Part shown: positions 33,819-43,744 of the stretch, in pieces
Position numbering within the stretch: the stretch's first letter is position 1
Layout: the number at the start of each line of letters is the position of its first letter
Assembly: GCF_000218895.1 (NCBI RefSeq)
Contig: NC_015703.1
Coordinates: 3,361,001-3,425,000, forward strand
Direction: 5' to 3'
DNA: 64,000 nucleotides
Source: Runella slithyformis DSM 19594
GTDB taxonomy: Bacteria; Bacteroidota; Bacteroidia; Cytophagales; Spirosomataceae
Notes under the pieces: model-generated
Databases searched by the model: none
The model's input: the letters and a program-made list of their open reading frames with translations, nothing else
Told to the model about the DNA's origin: nothing
Program-made: the position numbers and the translations under genes

Positions 33819-34577
33819 ATGAACAAATTGATTGAAATAAAGAATTTATACAAATCATTCGGGAGCCTGCACGTATTGTCGGGGGTAAATCTGGATGTAT
33901 ATGAAAACGAGAACGTGGTGGTGCTGGGGCGCTCAGGGACCGGAAAATCAGTGCTGATCAAGATCATTGCCGGGCTGCTGAGCCCCGACCGTGGCGAAGT
34001 GAATGTGTTCGGTCAATCGGTAGCGAATATGAATGCTAAAGAACTAAATGAATTGCGTCTGAAAATCGGTTTTTCTTTTCAGAACAGCGCGTTATATGAC
34101 AGTATGACCGTGCGGGAAAACCTGGAATTTCCACTGGTCAGAAATGTGAAAAACATGACTCGAAAGGAAATTGATAACGCCGTGGAAGAGGTGATCGAAG
34201 CGGTGGGATTGAAAAAAACGCTGGACCAAAAACCGTCGGAACTTTCGGGCGGGCAGCGCAAACGCATCGGGATAGCGCGTACGCTCATCATGAATCCGAA
34301 GATCATGCTTTATGATGAGCCTACGGCGGGTCTTGATCCGATTACCTGTCAGGAAATCAATGATCTGATGAATCAGGTCAAAGAAAAATACCGAACCAGT
34401 TCGATCATTATCACCCATGATCTGACCTGCGCCAAAGAGACCGGCGACCGGGTCGCGATCCTTTTTGACGGAAAATTTGCTTATCAGGGCACGTTTGACG
34501 AGGTATTCGGCAATCCCGACCCCCGCATTCGCAGTTTTTATGATTACAATTTTATCGAACCAAAACTTCAGGATTAA
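33819..34577 (+). CDS. mlaF: MlaF-type ABC transporter ATPase
   Basis: 252 residues. Walker A GRSGTGKSVLI (about 42-52), Q-loop FQNSALYDSMTVRENL, ABC signature LSGGQRKR (about 141-148), Walker B IMLYDEPTAGLDP (about 162-174), and His in IITHD. It powers the MlaE permease. Confidence 0.94.
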   Translation: MNKLIEIKNLYKSFGSLHVLSGVNLDVYENENVVVLGRSGTGKSVLIKIIAGLLSPDRGEVNVFGQSVANMNAKELNELRLKIGFSFQNSALYDSMTVRENLEFPLVRNVKNMTRKEIDNAVEEVIEAVGLKKTLDQKPSELSGGQRKRIGIARTLIMNPKIMLYDEPTAGLDPITCQEINDLMNQVKEKYRTSSIIITHDLTCAKETGDRVAILFDGKFAYQGTFDEVFGNPDPRIRSFYDYNFIEPKLQD

Positions 34578-34578
34578 T

Positions 34579-35622
34579 ATGAAATCGGCAACAAGGTCTG
34601 AAAGTTATAAAGTGAAAGTGGGCATTTTTGTGGTGCTGGGTGTCCTCATTCTGGTCGGAGGGATTCTGATGGTCGGTACGCTGCGCAAGACCTTCGTCAA
34701 CAAAATTGATGCCTATGCGGTGTTGGACGATGTCAATGGGCTCACCAAAGGAAGCAATGTGTGGTTTTCGGGAGTCAAGGTCGGCACGGTGAAACACGTT
34801 GATTTTGTAGAAAATTCTAAAGTCAAAGTGACCTTTGGGATTGAAGAGTCTTCTCAGCGATTCATCAAGAAAGACGCCAACGTAAAGGTCAGTACCGATG
34901 GGTTGATCGGCAATACCATCATTGTGCTGTCGGGCGGCTCGCCGGAAGCGGAAGTGGTGGAAGATGGGTATCAGTTTCGCGTGCAGAAAGAAGATTCTCA
35001 GCAGGATATGTTGAAAACGTTGCAGGAAAATAATAAGAACCTGCTGGCCATTACCGCTGATTTTAAAGAGTTGGTACGTGGCATTAAAGGCGGCGAGGGC
35101 TCCATTGGGAAATTATTGACCAAAGACGATCTCTATCAAAAAGTAAATTCAACGCTTACCGGCCTGGAAGCGGCCACGGTCAATGCCAAAGCCACGACTG
35201 TCGCCCTGGCGCAGTTTTCCAGGAACCTGAACACGCAGGGTAATTTTGTCAATGACCTGATGACCGATAAACAGATGTATACGGATCTCAAACAGACGGT
35301 CAGCACCCTGAAAGAAACCTCGGGCAATCTGAACCAAACGTCGACTTCGGCCAAGGCATTGGTCTCCAATCTACAGCAAACAACGAATCAGATAGCCAAC
35401 GACCGAACGGGTACCGTAGGCGTACTGCTGCATGATGAAAAAACGGCTGCGAATGTAAAAAGCCTGCTCCGAAATTTAGAAAGCGGCTCGGCCAAACTCG
35501 ACGAAAACATGGAAGCATTGCAACACAATATCCTGTTTAGAAGGTACTTCCGTAAGAAGAGACAAAACGAAGAGAAGTCCGATACGCTGACGCAGGTGAC
35601 TACGCTTGGAAAAATGCCCTGA
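34579..35622 (+). CDS. mlaD: MlaD/MCE-domain lipid-binding protein
   Basis: 347 residues from the ATG at 34579, one base after the mlaF stop. One N-terminal membrane helix (about 10-35) and an MCE domain (about 40-125, NGLTKGSNVWFSGVKVGTVKHVDF and STDGLIGNTIIVLSGG), then a long helical, Gln/Thr-rich C-terminal region (about 140-320) as in Bacteroidota MlaD. It presents phospholipids in the periplasm. Confidence 0.93.
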   Translation: MKSATRSESYKVKVGIFVVLGVLILVGGILMVGTLRKTFVNKIDAYAVLDDVNGLTKGSNVWFSGVKVGTVKHVDFVENSKVKVTFGIEESSQRFIKKDANVKVSTDGLIGNTIIVLSGGSPEAEVVEDGYQFRVQKEDSQQDMLKTLQENNKNLLAITADFKELVRGIKGGEGSIGKLLTKDDLYQKVNSTLTGLEAATVNAKATTVALAQFSRNLNTQGNFVNDLMTDKQMYTDLKQTVSTLKETSGNLNQTSTSAKALVSNLQQTTNQIANDRTGTVGVLLHDEKTAANVKSLLRNLESGSAKLDENMEALQHNILFRRYFRKKRQNEEKSDTLTQVTTLGKMP

Positions 35623-35702
35623 CACATAAAAACTAAATGGTCCTCATTACCGGTTATGTAAAGCGAAGGATTTTCAATACTTTACAATAACCTTCTTTAT
35701 CT

Positions 35703-36773
35703 ATGCCTGACTTATTTTCTCCCCTGCGCCTGCGCGGCGTTGAATTAAAAAACAGAATTGCGATTTCGCCCATGTGCCAGTATTCATCGGAAGATGGATT
35801 TGCCAACGACTGGCATTTGGTTCATCTCGGCAGCCGGGCCGTAGGCGGTGCCGGCTTGGTCCTTACCGAAGCTACAGCCATCTCTCCCGAAGGCCGAATC
35901 TCTCCCGGTGATCTGGGCCTTTGGAAAGACGATCATATTCCGTTTTTGAAACGTATCACGGATTTTATCCGACAAAACGGTAGCGCAGCCGGCATACAGC
36001 TGGCCCATGCCGGTCATAAAGCAAGCTCTCATACGCCTTGGAACGGCGGCCGATATGCCACCCCCGAAGAGGGCGGCTGGCAGCCTGTGGCAGCGAGTGA
36101 GCATCCGTTGGCGGCGGAGAATAAACACGCCACTGCCTTGACATTGGATGGAATTCAGCAAGTAATCAATGATTTTAAAGCGGCGGCACAACGGGCCTTG
36201 GAGGCTGGTTTTCAGGTGATTGAAATTCATGCGGCACATGGATATTTACTTAATGGATTTCTGTCGCCGTTGGTCAATAAACGGACCGACGAATACGGCG
36301 GAAGTTTTGAAAATCGCAGTCGATTGCTGCTGAGCGTGGTCAAAGAAACGCGAGCTATTGTAGGAGAAGATTTTCCGCTTTTTGTCAGAATATCCGCTTC
36401 GGACTGGGTTGAGGATGGTTGGACCATTGACGATTCGGTGGCGTTGGCGCGTATTCTGCACGAGAACGGTGTTGACCTGATCGACTGCTCCTCGGGAGGA
36501 TTGGCCCCGCCGAGTGCCATCAAAACAGGACCGAATTATCAGGTTCCTTTTGCCGAAACCATTAAGGCCAAAGCAGGCATCAGAACCGGTGCGGTGGGCA
36601 TGATTACGTCTGCCACCCAAGCCGACGAGATCATTGTGGCCAACAAAGCGGATCTGGTACTCATTGCCCGTGAATCCCTTCGAAACCCAACGTTTCCTTT
36701 GTCGGCAGCTTACGAGTTGGGTCATGATGTGCAATGGCCGATTCAATACGAACGCGCCAAACGAAAAGGGTAA
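35703..36773 (+). CDS. Old yellow enzyme family NADH:flavin oxidoreductase (YqjM-like)
   Basis: 356 residues, an FMN-dependent alpha/beta barrel reducing activated C=C bonds. C25 and Y27 (SPMCQY) sit as the YqjM-class Cys/Tyr, H176 and H179 (EIHAAHG) as the substrate-binding His pair, and the conserved NKRTDEYGGSFENRSRL segment follows. The C-terminal GMITS and LVLIARESLRNPTFP complete the FMN phosphate site. Probably cytoplasmic and stress-linked. Confidence 0.93.
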   Translation: MPDLFSPLRLRGVELKNRIAISPMCQYSSEDGFANDWHLVHLGSRAVGGAGLVLTEATAISPEGRISPGDLGLWKDDHIPFLKRITDFIRQNGSAAGIQLAHAGHKASSHTPWNGGRYATPEEGGWQPVAASEHPLAAENKHATALTLDGIQQVINDFKAAAQRALEAGFQVIEIHAAHGYLLNGFLSPLVNKRTDEYGGSFENRSRLLLSVVKETRAIVGEDFPLFVRISASDWVEDGWTIDDSVALARILHENGVDLIDCSSGGLAPPSAIKTGPNYQVPFAETIKAKAGIRTGAVGMITSATQADEIIVANKADLVLIARESLRNPTFPLSAAYELGHDVQWPIQYERAKRKG

Positions 36774-36954
36774 GTACACAGATTCGGTACTTTTCAGCTG
36801 TTTTTATCTACTTCTAATACTGCCTTAAGCTGTCGTTAAGGTTGGCTTCGGAAATTTGTTATGTGCTTTATTCATTCTCCGCGGAATCTATTTTCAGAAA
36901 CACTGTCGGGAAAGAATGAAAGATATACCGAATGCCAACTAAACTGTCAGACAC

Positions 36955-37857
36955 ATGGAAAAGGCCGTAATAAATAAAATTTTAGTTCCCCTAGATTACA
37001 GTGAAACGTCCGGAAACGCCCTGACTCTTGCCGTAGACTTGAGTCGACGGTACAATGCGTCGATTCATCTGCTTCATATCGTAAAATCCTATCAGTGTAT
37101 TTCCATTTCGGAAAACGGTCTTTTGATTGATTTTTCCAAAGAGGCCATCAAAGCGGCTGAGCGTAAAAGGTTGCGCAGGCTGGCGGATGAAGTAACCGAC
37201 AACCAATCACATGCGTGTACGGTTGAATGCTGCGTTGGTAATGATACCTCAAATGTGATTGTCGAAGCTACTGTTGCTAATGAAAGCGATTTGATCATTA
37301 TGGGGCAGGGTACTTCCGGTATCATGGATTTTTTTCGAAGTTCTGAAACCTACGATGTGGTCAAAGCCGCTCCATGTCCCGTGCTTACGATTCCTGCTCA
37401 TTGGCAAGCCGGAAAGTTTAAAAAGATTCTTTTTCCGGTGCGTTCCGTAGAGGGGGCCTTGGAGAAGTATGAGCTTACCAAAAGGCTTATTTTGGATAAC
37501 AACGCACAGTTGACGGTGTTGGGGCTGTATAATGAAGAGACGCCGCAGAAGGACGAAGACCTGACCGAGTTATTGTCAACCTTGGAGCATCAATTGCAAC
37601 AGGATAAAATCAAGGCAGGAATAGAATTGGTAAATACCGATGAGGCCGCCGATAGGGTACTGTTCAAATCCCGTCAGGCAGAGGCAGACCTGATCATCAT
37701 CACGGCCGATTATGAGCAAACCGCCGGTGGATTCTTTGTGGATCCGTATGCCCGGCAAATCATTGATCAGGCAACAGTCCCCGTGTTGGCGATTCGACCT
37801 CAGCCTTTTGTGGTACATATGCAGCCAATGCATTCTTCTCAAACGGCGATGGCCTAA
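36955..37857 (+). CDS. Tandem universal stress protein
   Basis: 300 residues formed of two UspA-like domains: about 1-146 (KILVPLDYSETSGNAL, IIMGQGTSGIMDFF, VLTIP) and about 150-290. Only the first half holds a convincing ATP-binding loop pattern (GxGxxG-like GQGTSG), so the second domain may be degenerate. Cytoplasmic, usually stress-induced. Confidence 0.87.
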   Translation: MEKAVINKILVPLDYSETSGNALTLAVDLSRRYNASIHLLHIVKSYQCISISENGLLIDFSKEAIKAAERKRLRRLADEVTDNQSHACTVECCVGNDTSNVIVEATVANESDLIIMGQGTSGIMDFFRSSETYDVVKAAPCPVLTIPAHWQAGKFKKILFPVRSVEGALEKYELTKRLILDNNAQLTVLGLYNEETPQKDEDLTELLSTLEHQLQQDKIKAGIELVNTDEAADRVLFKSRQAEADLIIITADYEQTAGGFFVDPYARQIIDQATVPVLAIRPQPFVVHMQPMHSSQTAMA

Positions 37858-37965
37858 AAGCCGTGGCTGCCTTTTTAAAAGATAGTCTCATTTAGGGAGT
37901 AAAGGGTAGTATTAGAAATCCCCCCGGGATGTCTTATCTTACTGAACTCAAATTGCTCATCCTAC

Positions 37966-39894
37966 ATGAGACTGTCGCTCTGCCTTTTTTTCTGTATTTC
38001 GCTTTCTTCGGCCTGCGCCCAACACTGGTACAAAGGCAATTTGCATACGCATTCGCTCTGGAGCGACGGCGATGATTACCCCGAAATGATCATGGATTGG
38101 TACAAAGCCAACGGGTATCATTTTGTGGGCCTATCGGATCATAATACGTTTCAGGAGGGTGAGAAATGGGTAAATGTGCCGCGCGTACCCGAGAGTCGCC
38201 GGACGTTTGAGCGGTATTTACGTACTTTCGGGCCTGATTGGGTGACTTATAAAAAAGGAGCTAATGATTCACTCAGAGTACGCCTCAAAAACCTGCAGGA
38301 ATACCGCAGCTATTTTGATGACCCGGGCAAATTTCTGATCCTCAAAAGTGAAGAAGTGTCGACGAGCTACAACAGCAAGCCGATCCACATCAACATGACC
38401 AACGTGCAGAACCTGATTCGGCCGCAGCGGGGTAACAGCGTAGCGGAGGTAATGCAGAATAACATTGATTTGGTGGTGGCTCAGCGCCGCCTGACGGGGC
38501 AACCGATGTTTCCTCATATCAATCATCCCAATTTTTACTACGCCATCACGGCGCAGGACCTGATGCAATTGCGCTATGAACGCTTCTTTGAAGTCTTTAA
38601 CGGACACCCGCTGGTCAATAATTATGGCGATGGCAAACGCGACGCTACTGAAGTGATGTGGGATAAAATAAACACGTATTTTCTGCAACAGGGCCGTCCG
38701 CTGATGTACGGTTTAGCCACCGACGACAGCCATAATTACCAGTTTTTCGGGCTGGAATACAGCAACACAGGCCGCGGGTGGGTGATGGTCAACGCCGCTG
38801 ATCTGTCGCCGCGCTCACTGATCGAATCCATGGAAGCGGGGCGGTTCTATGCCAGTTCGGGGGTAGAATTGGAAAAACTTATCCAAACTCCAACGAGCAT
38901 TTCTTTTAAGATCAAAGCTGAGCCGGAAGTGACCTATACGATTCAATGGATCGGACTTAAAAAAGGCAAAGAAAAGACCGAGATCTTCCGCGAAGTAAAA
39001 GGGGTTGAATCAAGCTATACGTTGGCCGAAGGTGAACTGATGGTGCGCGCAAAGATCATCTCAGACAAGCCCAAATATAATCCTTTCAGCGCGGGAGATG
39101 TAGAAACGGCCTGGATTCAGCCCATCGCGAAGCTTCAAACGCCGCCCGTAAAGCCCAATGTGGTGCCGCTTCCCAATGCACACGCTCACAATGATTACGA
39201 ACAGTCGCGCCCGCTGTGGGATGCGTTGGACCAAGGATTTACGAGCGTTGAAGCGGATGTTTATTTAATCAATGACACGCTGTTTGTGGCGCATGAGCAG
39301 CCAACGTTTACGAATCCTGCACATACCTTGGAAAACCTGTACTTAAAACCCCTGACCGAGCGCATCGCGCAAAACGGAAATCAGGTGTATGCCGGTTATA
39401 AAGGTCCCGTTTACCTCATGATCGATTTTAAAACCGAGGCGGAAAGCACTTATAAAGCCCTGGAAAAATTGCTTCAAAACTATCGGTCCATTCTTACTTC
39501 ATATAAAGGAAACAGCCCCAAACCGGGCGCGGTCACCATTTTTATTTCCGGTAAGCGCCCCATCGAGACCTTAAAAAAGTCGAAAGAGCGATTAGCTTCG
39601 TTGGACGGCCGCCCGGCAGATCTGGGTAAAAAACTCAGCGCGCAGCTCATGCCCGTGGTGAGTGATAATTACGCCAATCATCTTTCCTGGCGCGGCAAAG
39701 GCGAAATGCCCGACGAGCAGTTTCAGAAACTGAGCCAACTGGTTCGAAAAGTACACGCCGAAGGCAAAAAACTGCGTCTCTGGGCTTGTCCTGAAGACCC
39801 TGCCGTTTGGAAAAAACTCCGCGAAGCGGGTGCTGATTTTCTCAGTACCGATCAACTGGAATTGGTCAGGGAGTTTTTGTTGGCGAAGCCTTGA
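37966..39894 (+). CDS. PHP metallohydrolase fused to a GDPD-like phosphodiesterase
   Basis: 642 residues with a signal peptide (MRLSLCLFFCISLSSACAQ). Part one (about 20-300) is a CehA/McbA-type PHP domain: LHTHSLWSDGDDYP, SDHNTF, EVSTSY, HINHP and ATDDSHNYQF supply the metal-binding His and Asp residues. A beta-rich linker (about 305-395) follows. Part two (about 400-640) begins PNAHAHNDYEQSRPL and reads as a PI-PLC/GDPD-type barrel (GFTSVEADVYLINDTLFVAHE). The two hydrolases are more often separate genes; no frameshift at the junction is evident, so I treat it as a natural fusion for periplasmic phosphodiester breakdown. Confidence 0.83.
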   Translation: MRLSLCLFFCISLSSACAQHWYKGNLHTHSLWSDGDDYPEMIMDWYKANGYHFVGLSDHNTFQEGEKWVNVPRVPESRRTFERYLRTFGPDWVTYKKGANDSLRVRLKNLQEYRSYFDDPGKFLILKSEEVSTSYNSKPIHINMTNVQNLIRPQRGNSVAEVMQNNIDLVVAQRRLTGQPMFPHINHPNFYYAITAQDLMQLRYERFFEVFNGHPLVNNYGDGKRDATEVMWDKINTYFLQQGRPLMYGLATDDSHNYQFFGLEYSNTGRGWVMVNAADLSPRSLIESMEAGRFYASSGVELEKLIQTPTSISFKIKAEPEVTYTIQWIGLKKGKEKTEIFREVKGVESSYTLAEGELMVRAKIISDKPKYNPFSAGDVETAWIQPIAKLQTPPVKPNVVPLPNAHAHNDYEQSRPLWDALDQGFTSVEADVYLINDTLFVAHEQPTFTNPAHTLENLYLKPLTERIAQNGNQVYAGYKGPVYLMIDFKTEAESTYKALEKLLQNYRSILTSYKGNSPKPGAVTIFISGKRPIETLKKSKERLASLDGRPADLGKKLSAQLMPVVSDNYANHLSWRGKGEMPDEQFQKLSQLVRKVHAEGKKLRLWACPEDPAVWKKLREAGADFLSTDQLELVREFLLAKP

Positions 39895-39999
39895 GTGTTT
39901 TTGCCGCTATTTAATTGCTTTGGGCTATTTCTTCATAATTGTTCAAATAGAAAGTGCTGTGTCACCACAGCCCTTGGCAATACGTGTCAGCTTATTGAG

Positions 40000-40365
40000 T
40001 TAACACACTTTGAGAATAAATTCGGGGCTTATCTGTAAACGTTCGTACAGTTTTTTAGCTACATCAAGGGTAATTCGCCGTTTACCGTTTAAGATTTCCG
40101 AAAGGCGAGCGGTGGATATCTCCAATAAAACCGCTAAATCTTTCTGTTTCAGTCTGCGTTCCACCATTTTATACTGAATCATTTCCGGTAAGGTTTTAGG
40201 TTGGCGCACAGGCATCAGTTGCATAGTATCTTCAAATTCTTCAATGGCTTTGGCCAGCAGCAGAAATTGGTTTTCCCGTTCCATATTACCTTCAAATCCC
40301 TCCTCGATCATTTTATCTAACGCTTTGAAAGCAGATTTGTATTCTTCCCAGTTGGTGAGTTTCAT
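40000..40365 (-). CDS. higA: HigA-like antitoxin (XRE helix-turn-helix)
   Basis: 121 residues. An N-terminal toxin-binding region is followed by an HTH (about 72-112): KQKDLAVLLEISTARLSEIL, then NGKRRITLDVAKKLYERL. It starts in an ATGA overlap (40362-40365) with the toxin gene, which comes first, the usual HigBA order. Confidence 0.87.
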   Translation of the reverse strand: MKLTNWEEYKSAFKALDKMIEEGFEGNMERENQFLLLAKAIEEFEDTMQLMPVRQPKTLPEMIQYKMVERRLKQKDLAVLLEISTARLSEILNGKRRITLDVAKKLYERLQISPEFILKVC

Positions 40366-40673
40366 AACTTTTTTAAGTCAATGGTGGCTATATTTTCAAT
40401 TTTATCATATTCTGCGTGAGTACCGATCCATTTTATATAAACAGTTCGGACATTAAAGAAGATTAAAGCGACCAAGCGGTACCTATTTCCTTTAATATTG
40501 AATACATAACGGTTATTTTTAACATAGTCAACGGAGTTAAATGTCTGTTTGATTTCGGCCAAATTATTCCAGTCTGCTGATTTAACTGCCTCATACCATT
40601 CATTAAGAGCATCTGCTGCATCGGAATGTGATAAGCCGAAGTGGTTTAAAATTGTTTTACTAATAACAACCAT
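40362..40673 (-). CDS. higB: HigB-like mRNA interferase toxin
   Basis: 103 residues of the type II HigB family: WNNLAEIKQTFNSVDYV, YVFNIKGNRYRLVALIFF and VYIKWIGTHAEYDKI are the conserved blocks. These toxins cut mRNA on the ribosome. Intact, with partner antitoxin immediately downstream. Confidence 0.87.
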   Translation of the reverse strand: MVVISKTILNHFGLSHSDAADALNEWYEAVKSADWNNLAEIKQTFNSVDYVKNNRYVFNIKGNRYRLVALIFFNVRTVYIKWIGTHAEYDKIENIATIDLKKL

Positions 40674-40689
40674 TTTGTAAATTTAATTT

Positions 40690-40697
40690 CAAAATTA
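40690..40697 (-). promoter_or_regulatory. Bacteroidota -7 element of higBA (TAATTTTG)
   Basis: TAnnTTTG on the minus strand, 16 nt before higB; no -33 TTG at the right spacing. Confidence 0.45.
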
Positions 40698-40787
40698 GAC
40701 AAAAAATTCCATATTTGGAAATTCACATATCCTTTTTTCTCAAGAAAAAAGGATATGGTGACATAGCCCTTGGCTAAAGGTTCATAA

Positions 40788-40824
40788 AAAAAGCCCCTCC
40801 CCAAATCATTGGGAGGGGCTTTTT
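40788..40824. terminator. Terminator after the DUF2911 gene
   Basis: A perfect 14-bp stem (AAAAAGCCCCTCCC, 40788-40801, with 40811-40824) flanked by A and T runs, loop 9 nt. Confidence 0.88.
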
Positions 40825-40842
40825 GCTCTTAGTTATTGAGAC

Positions 40843-41670
40843 TTACAATCCGGCGATCAGTTTTTGATTCAGGACTACGTAATCATCGTTCTTAGCTTCT
40901 TTAGCCATTGCCATTGATTTCAAAGCGGTGGCTTTTGCGCCTGCTTTATCACCGGCTTTGGCCTGTACTTTTGCTTTCAGGTGCATCACCCAATAAGCGG
41001 TAGGTTGTGCTTCTACGGCTTTATTAGCCCACTCCAATGCCTTGTTGATGTCTTTGCCGTTATCAAAATAATAACTGGCGGCCTGAAAATACGGGCGGCT
41101 GTCTACGGTCATGGCAGTGTTGATCTGCGCCATGATTTTAGAATCAATGTCGGCCACTACGGGAATCTGGACGGCAGTATTTTCCCACAGGATCTGAATG
41201 TCGGCAGAAGAAGCCGTCAAATTGCCCAAAATAATGGTGAAGTTTTCGATCATCATCGGCAACTGCATGGAAGGCACTTTAAAACGCGCCACATCATCTT
41301 CGGTTTTATAACCCGTCAACCCGCTGTTGTTCGCGCCTTTGTTGATAATGATTTCCCATTCGTTGGCGGTGGGTACAGAGTAAATGGCGTATGAGCCTGC
41401 TTTGACGGGCATACCGCCCACTTTTACATCTTCACCGAAGGTTACTTTGGTGGCGGCGTTGGCACCGGTTCTCCAAAGTTTACCGAAAGGCACTAAGTCG
41501 CCGAAAATTTTACGCCCTTTTGCGGCAGGACGAGAATAAGTCACTTCGATGGAAGAAAGCGCAAAATCCTGCTTGAGGGTTTGGGTGGGGCTGGGAGCCG
41601 GCGTTTTGATTCCCTGTGCGAATGCGCCTGCCGAAAGGAGGACAAAAAGGAGTACAACTACTTTTTTCAT
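40843..41670 (-). CDS. Secreted DUF2911 protein
   Basis: 275 residues with a signal peptide (about 1-18, AGAFAQ). The DUF2911 domain (about 30-165) has the block LVPFGKLWRTGANAATKV, then GSYAIYSVPTANEWEIIIN. The C-terminal third is helical with TPR-like repeats (YFDNGKDINKALEWANKAVE). Function of the domain is not known; Bacteroidota-specific in my recollection. Confidence 0.88.
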   Translation of the reverse strand: MKKVVVLLFVLLSAGAFAQGIKTPAPSPTQTLKQDFALSSIEVTYSRPAAKGRKIFGDLVPFGKLWRTGANAATKVTFGEDVKVGGMPVKAGSYAIYSVPTANEWEIIINKGANNSGLTGYKTEDDVARFKVPSMQLPMMIENFTIILGNLTASSADIQILWENTAVQIPVVADIDSKIMAQINTAMTVDSRPYFQAASYYFDNGKDINKALEWANKAVEAQPTAYWVMHLKAKVQAKAGDKAGAKATALKSMAMAKEAKNDDYVVLNQKLIAGL

Positions 41671-41916
41671 TTGATTTTTGAGGGTTTTGTTTAATAGATT
41701 ACTGCGCGGAGTCTATCGACTATTGGCTCCAATGAAAACTCAATAATTGGTTAAATGATTCAAAAGAGGTACGATTATGTCAGCTGAATACTGAAATAAG
41801 CCCTGTAAATCCTGATGGATGTCATCATTTTGGTAGGAAGAAATGTCGATTTTTGGAGGCGTGGGTACGGATTGGCGTCCACCGATTGAATCCTTTATTT
41901 AAACGCTGTTTCTTTC

Positions 41917-43725
41917 ATGTCAACACAACATACCTTTCATATTCCCGTCATGGGCTTGGGATTCACGATGGAATCCCCCATTAAAGTGGCTCGTTTTGGG
42001 ATTACATCAGTTATTTCCATCATCGAAGATGAACTCATGGAACGCCTCCGCGAGTTGTACAGCCCGTGGGTCAATGAGTCGTTTGTCCCTATCACTACTC
42101 AGGAAGAAGACTGGCGTGCCAAACGCATTCAATCGTACCTCAATCTGGTCAATCGAATTGTAAAACAACAGGTTGAAACCTTGCGGAATCTGCCGTTTAC
42201 AATTGGCAATGAAATCGTAAAATACTTCGAACTGTTGCCGGATACTTCGCCCGTAAAACAGGTATACCGGCAAATGATGCAGTTGGAAGAGGGAGAAGCC
42301 AAGCAGCAACTGCAACAACAGCTGCGCGGGGAAATCAAGGCGGGGCCGATCGACGTCAATATTATGGCGAAGGTTGACCGCAATAATTACACCAAAGACG
42401 GTGAAATGCTCCCCAAAGAATTTTCGGATGCGCTTTCCAGCCTGCGGGGTTTTGCCCAAAGTGATCTGGAATCGTCGGTGGTTTTTTCGGCGGGCTATAA
42501 TCCGCGTCTGTATGGCTATATTGATACCTTCAGTGATTTTTTTCCCGATGAGACCGGCTATTTAAAGAAGAAAATCGTGCTCAAAGTGAGCGATTACCGC
42601 TCAGCCCTGACGCAGGGTAAGATATTGGCCAAAAAAGGGTTATGGATTTCTGAATTCAGAATCGAATCGGGGCTCAATTGCGGTGGACACGCATTCGCGA
42701 CGGATGGCCTGTTGTTGGGACCTATCATGGAAGAGTTCAAAAATAATCGGGAAGCCTTGGCTTCTGAATTGTGGACCATGTGCAATCAGGCATTGACGGC
42801 CAAAGGTGTAACTACGTTTGTCACACAGCCCGCATTGCGCATCACGGTACAGGGCGGCATCGGGACGGCCAATGAAAATGCTTTTTTGCTCGATTATTAT
42901 CAGGCCGATGCCACGGGCTGGGGCAGTCCGTTTTTACTGGTACCGGAAGCCACGAGTGTGGACGAAAAAACGCTCCATGCATTGGCTACGGCCAAACCCG
43001 ACGACTATTACCTGAGTCATGCCTCGCCGTTGGGGATTCCGTTCAATAATTTTCGAAAAAGCTCCGCGCAGCATCAGTTGGCGGCGCGGATCGCGAAGAA
43101 CCGCCCGGGCAGCCCTTGCTATAAGAAGTTTTTGGTCGCCAATACTGAGTTTACCGAAATTCCGATCTGTGCGGCTTCGCGTCAATACCAGCACTTGAAG
43201 ATCAATCAGCTGAAGGAGCAAAATCTTTTGCCCGAAGCTTACGAAGCGCAACTGGCGGAGGTAACGGAAAAAGATTGTCTGTGTGAAGGACTCGGTGCTT
43301 CGGCGTTGTTGAGTGAAGGGCTCAAGCCGGCGCATAACCTAAATGCCGTGACGATCTGCCCCGGGCCTAATCTCGCGTATTTTTCGGGCGTGTTTACGTT
43401 GCAGCAAATGGTGGATCATATTTACGGCCGCCTGAATTTGCTCAATTCAGTCAGGCGTTCCAACTTTTTTGTGAATGAATTGCAGATGTACGTCAAGTAC
43501 TTCGACGATGAATTAAAGAAAAGCGTGGATAACCTTACTACCAAAAAAGTGCGCTATCTGCAACTGTTTCAAACAAACCTTTTGCAAGGTGTGGCGTATT
43601 ATAAAGAGCTCATCCCATCACTCAAAAATGAAGCCGGGCGTTATTTGGAAGAAATGAAAGAAGAGTTGAATCAGTTTGAAGAAAAGATAAAGAATATGTC
43701 CGTGCCTGTTCCGGTGGGGGCTTAA
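41917..43725 (+). CDS. Nitronate-monooxygenase-like TIM-barrel protein of unknown role
   Basis: 602 residues without signal peptide or membrane helix. The start FHIPVMGLGFTMESPIKVARFGITSVISI and the block QGGIGTANENAFLLDYYQADATGWGSPFLLVPEATS (about 311-346) match, by pattern, the first strand and phosphate-binding region of FMN-dependent nitronate monooxygenase or FabK-like barrels. RIESGLNCGGHAFATDG and DCLCEGLGASALL contain cysteines that could bind a cofactor. The C-terminus is a long helical tail (about 490-600). I do not recognise a named family; a substrate cannot be given. Confidence 0.6.
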   Translation: MSTQHTFHIPVMGLGFTMESPIKVARFGITSVISIIEDELMERLRELYSPWVNESFVPITTQEEDWRAKRIQSYLNLVNRIVKQQVETLRNLPFTIGNEIVKYFELLPDTSPVKQVYRQMMQLEEGEAKQQLQQQLRGEIKAGPIDVNIMAKVDRNNYTKDGEMLPKEFSDALSSLRGFAQSDLESSVVFSAGYNPRLYGYIDTFSDFFPDETGYLKKKIVLKVSDYRSALTQGKILAKKGLWISEFRIESGLNCGGHAFATDGLLLGPIMEEFKNNREALASELWTMCNQALTAKGVTTFVTQPALRITVQGGIGTANENAFLLDYYQADATGWGSPFLLVPEATSVDEKTLHALATAKPDDYYLSHASPLGIPFNNFRKSSAQHQLAARIAKNRPGSPCYKKFLVANTEFTEIPICAASRQYQHLKINQLKEQNLLPEAYEAQLAEVTEKDCLCEGLGASALLSEGLKPAHNLNAVTICPGPNLAYFSGVFTLQQMVDHIYGRLNLLNSVRRSNFFVNELQMYVKYFDDELKKSVDNLTTKKVRYLQLFQTNLLQGVAYYKELIPSLKNEAGRYLEEMKEELNQFEEKIKNMSVPVPVGA

Positions 43726-43744
43726 ATGAAAATGATACTTACTG

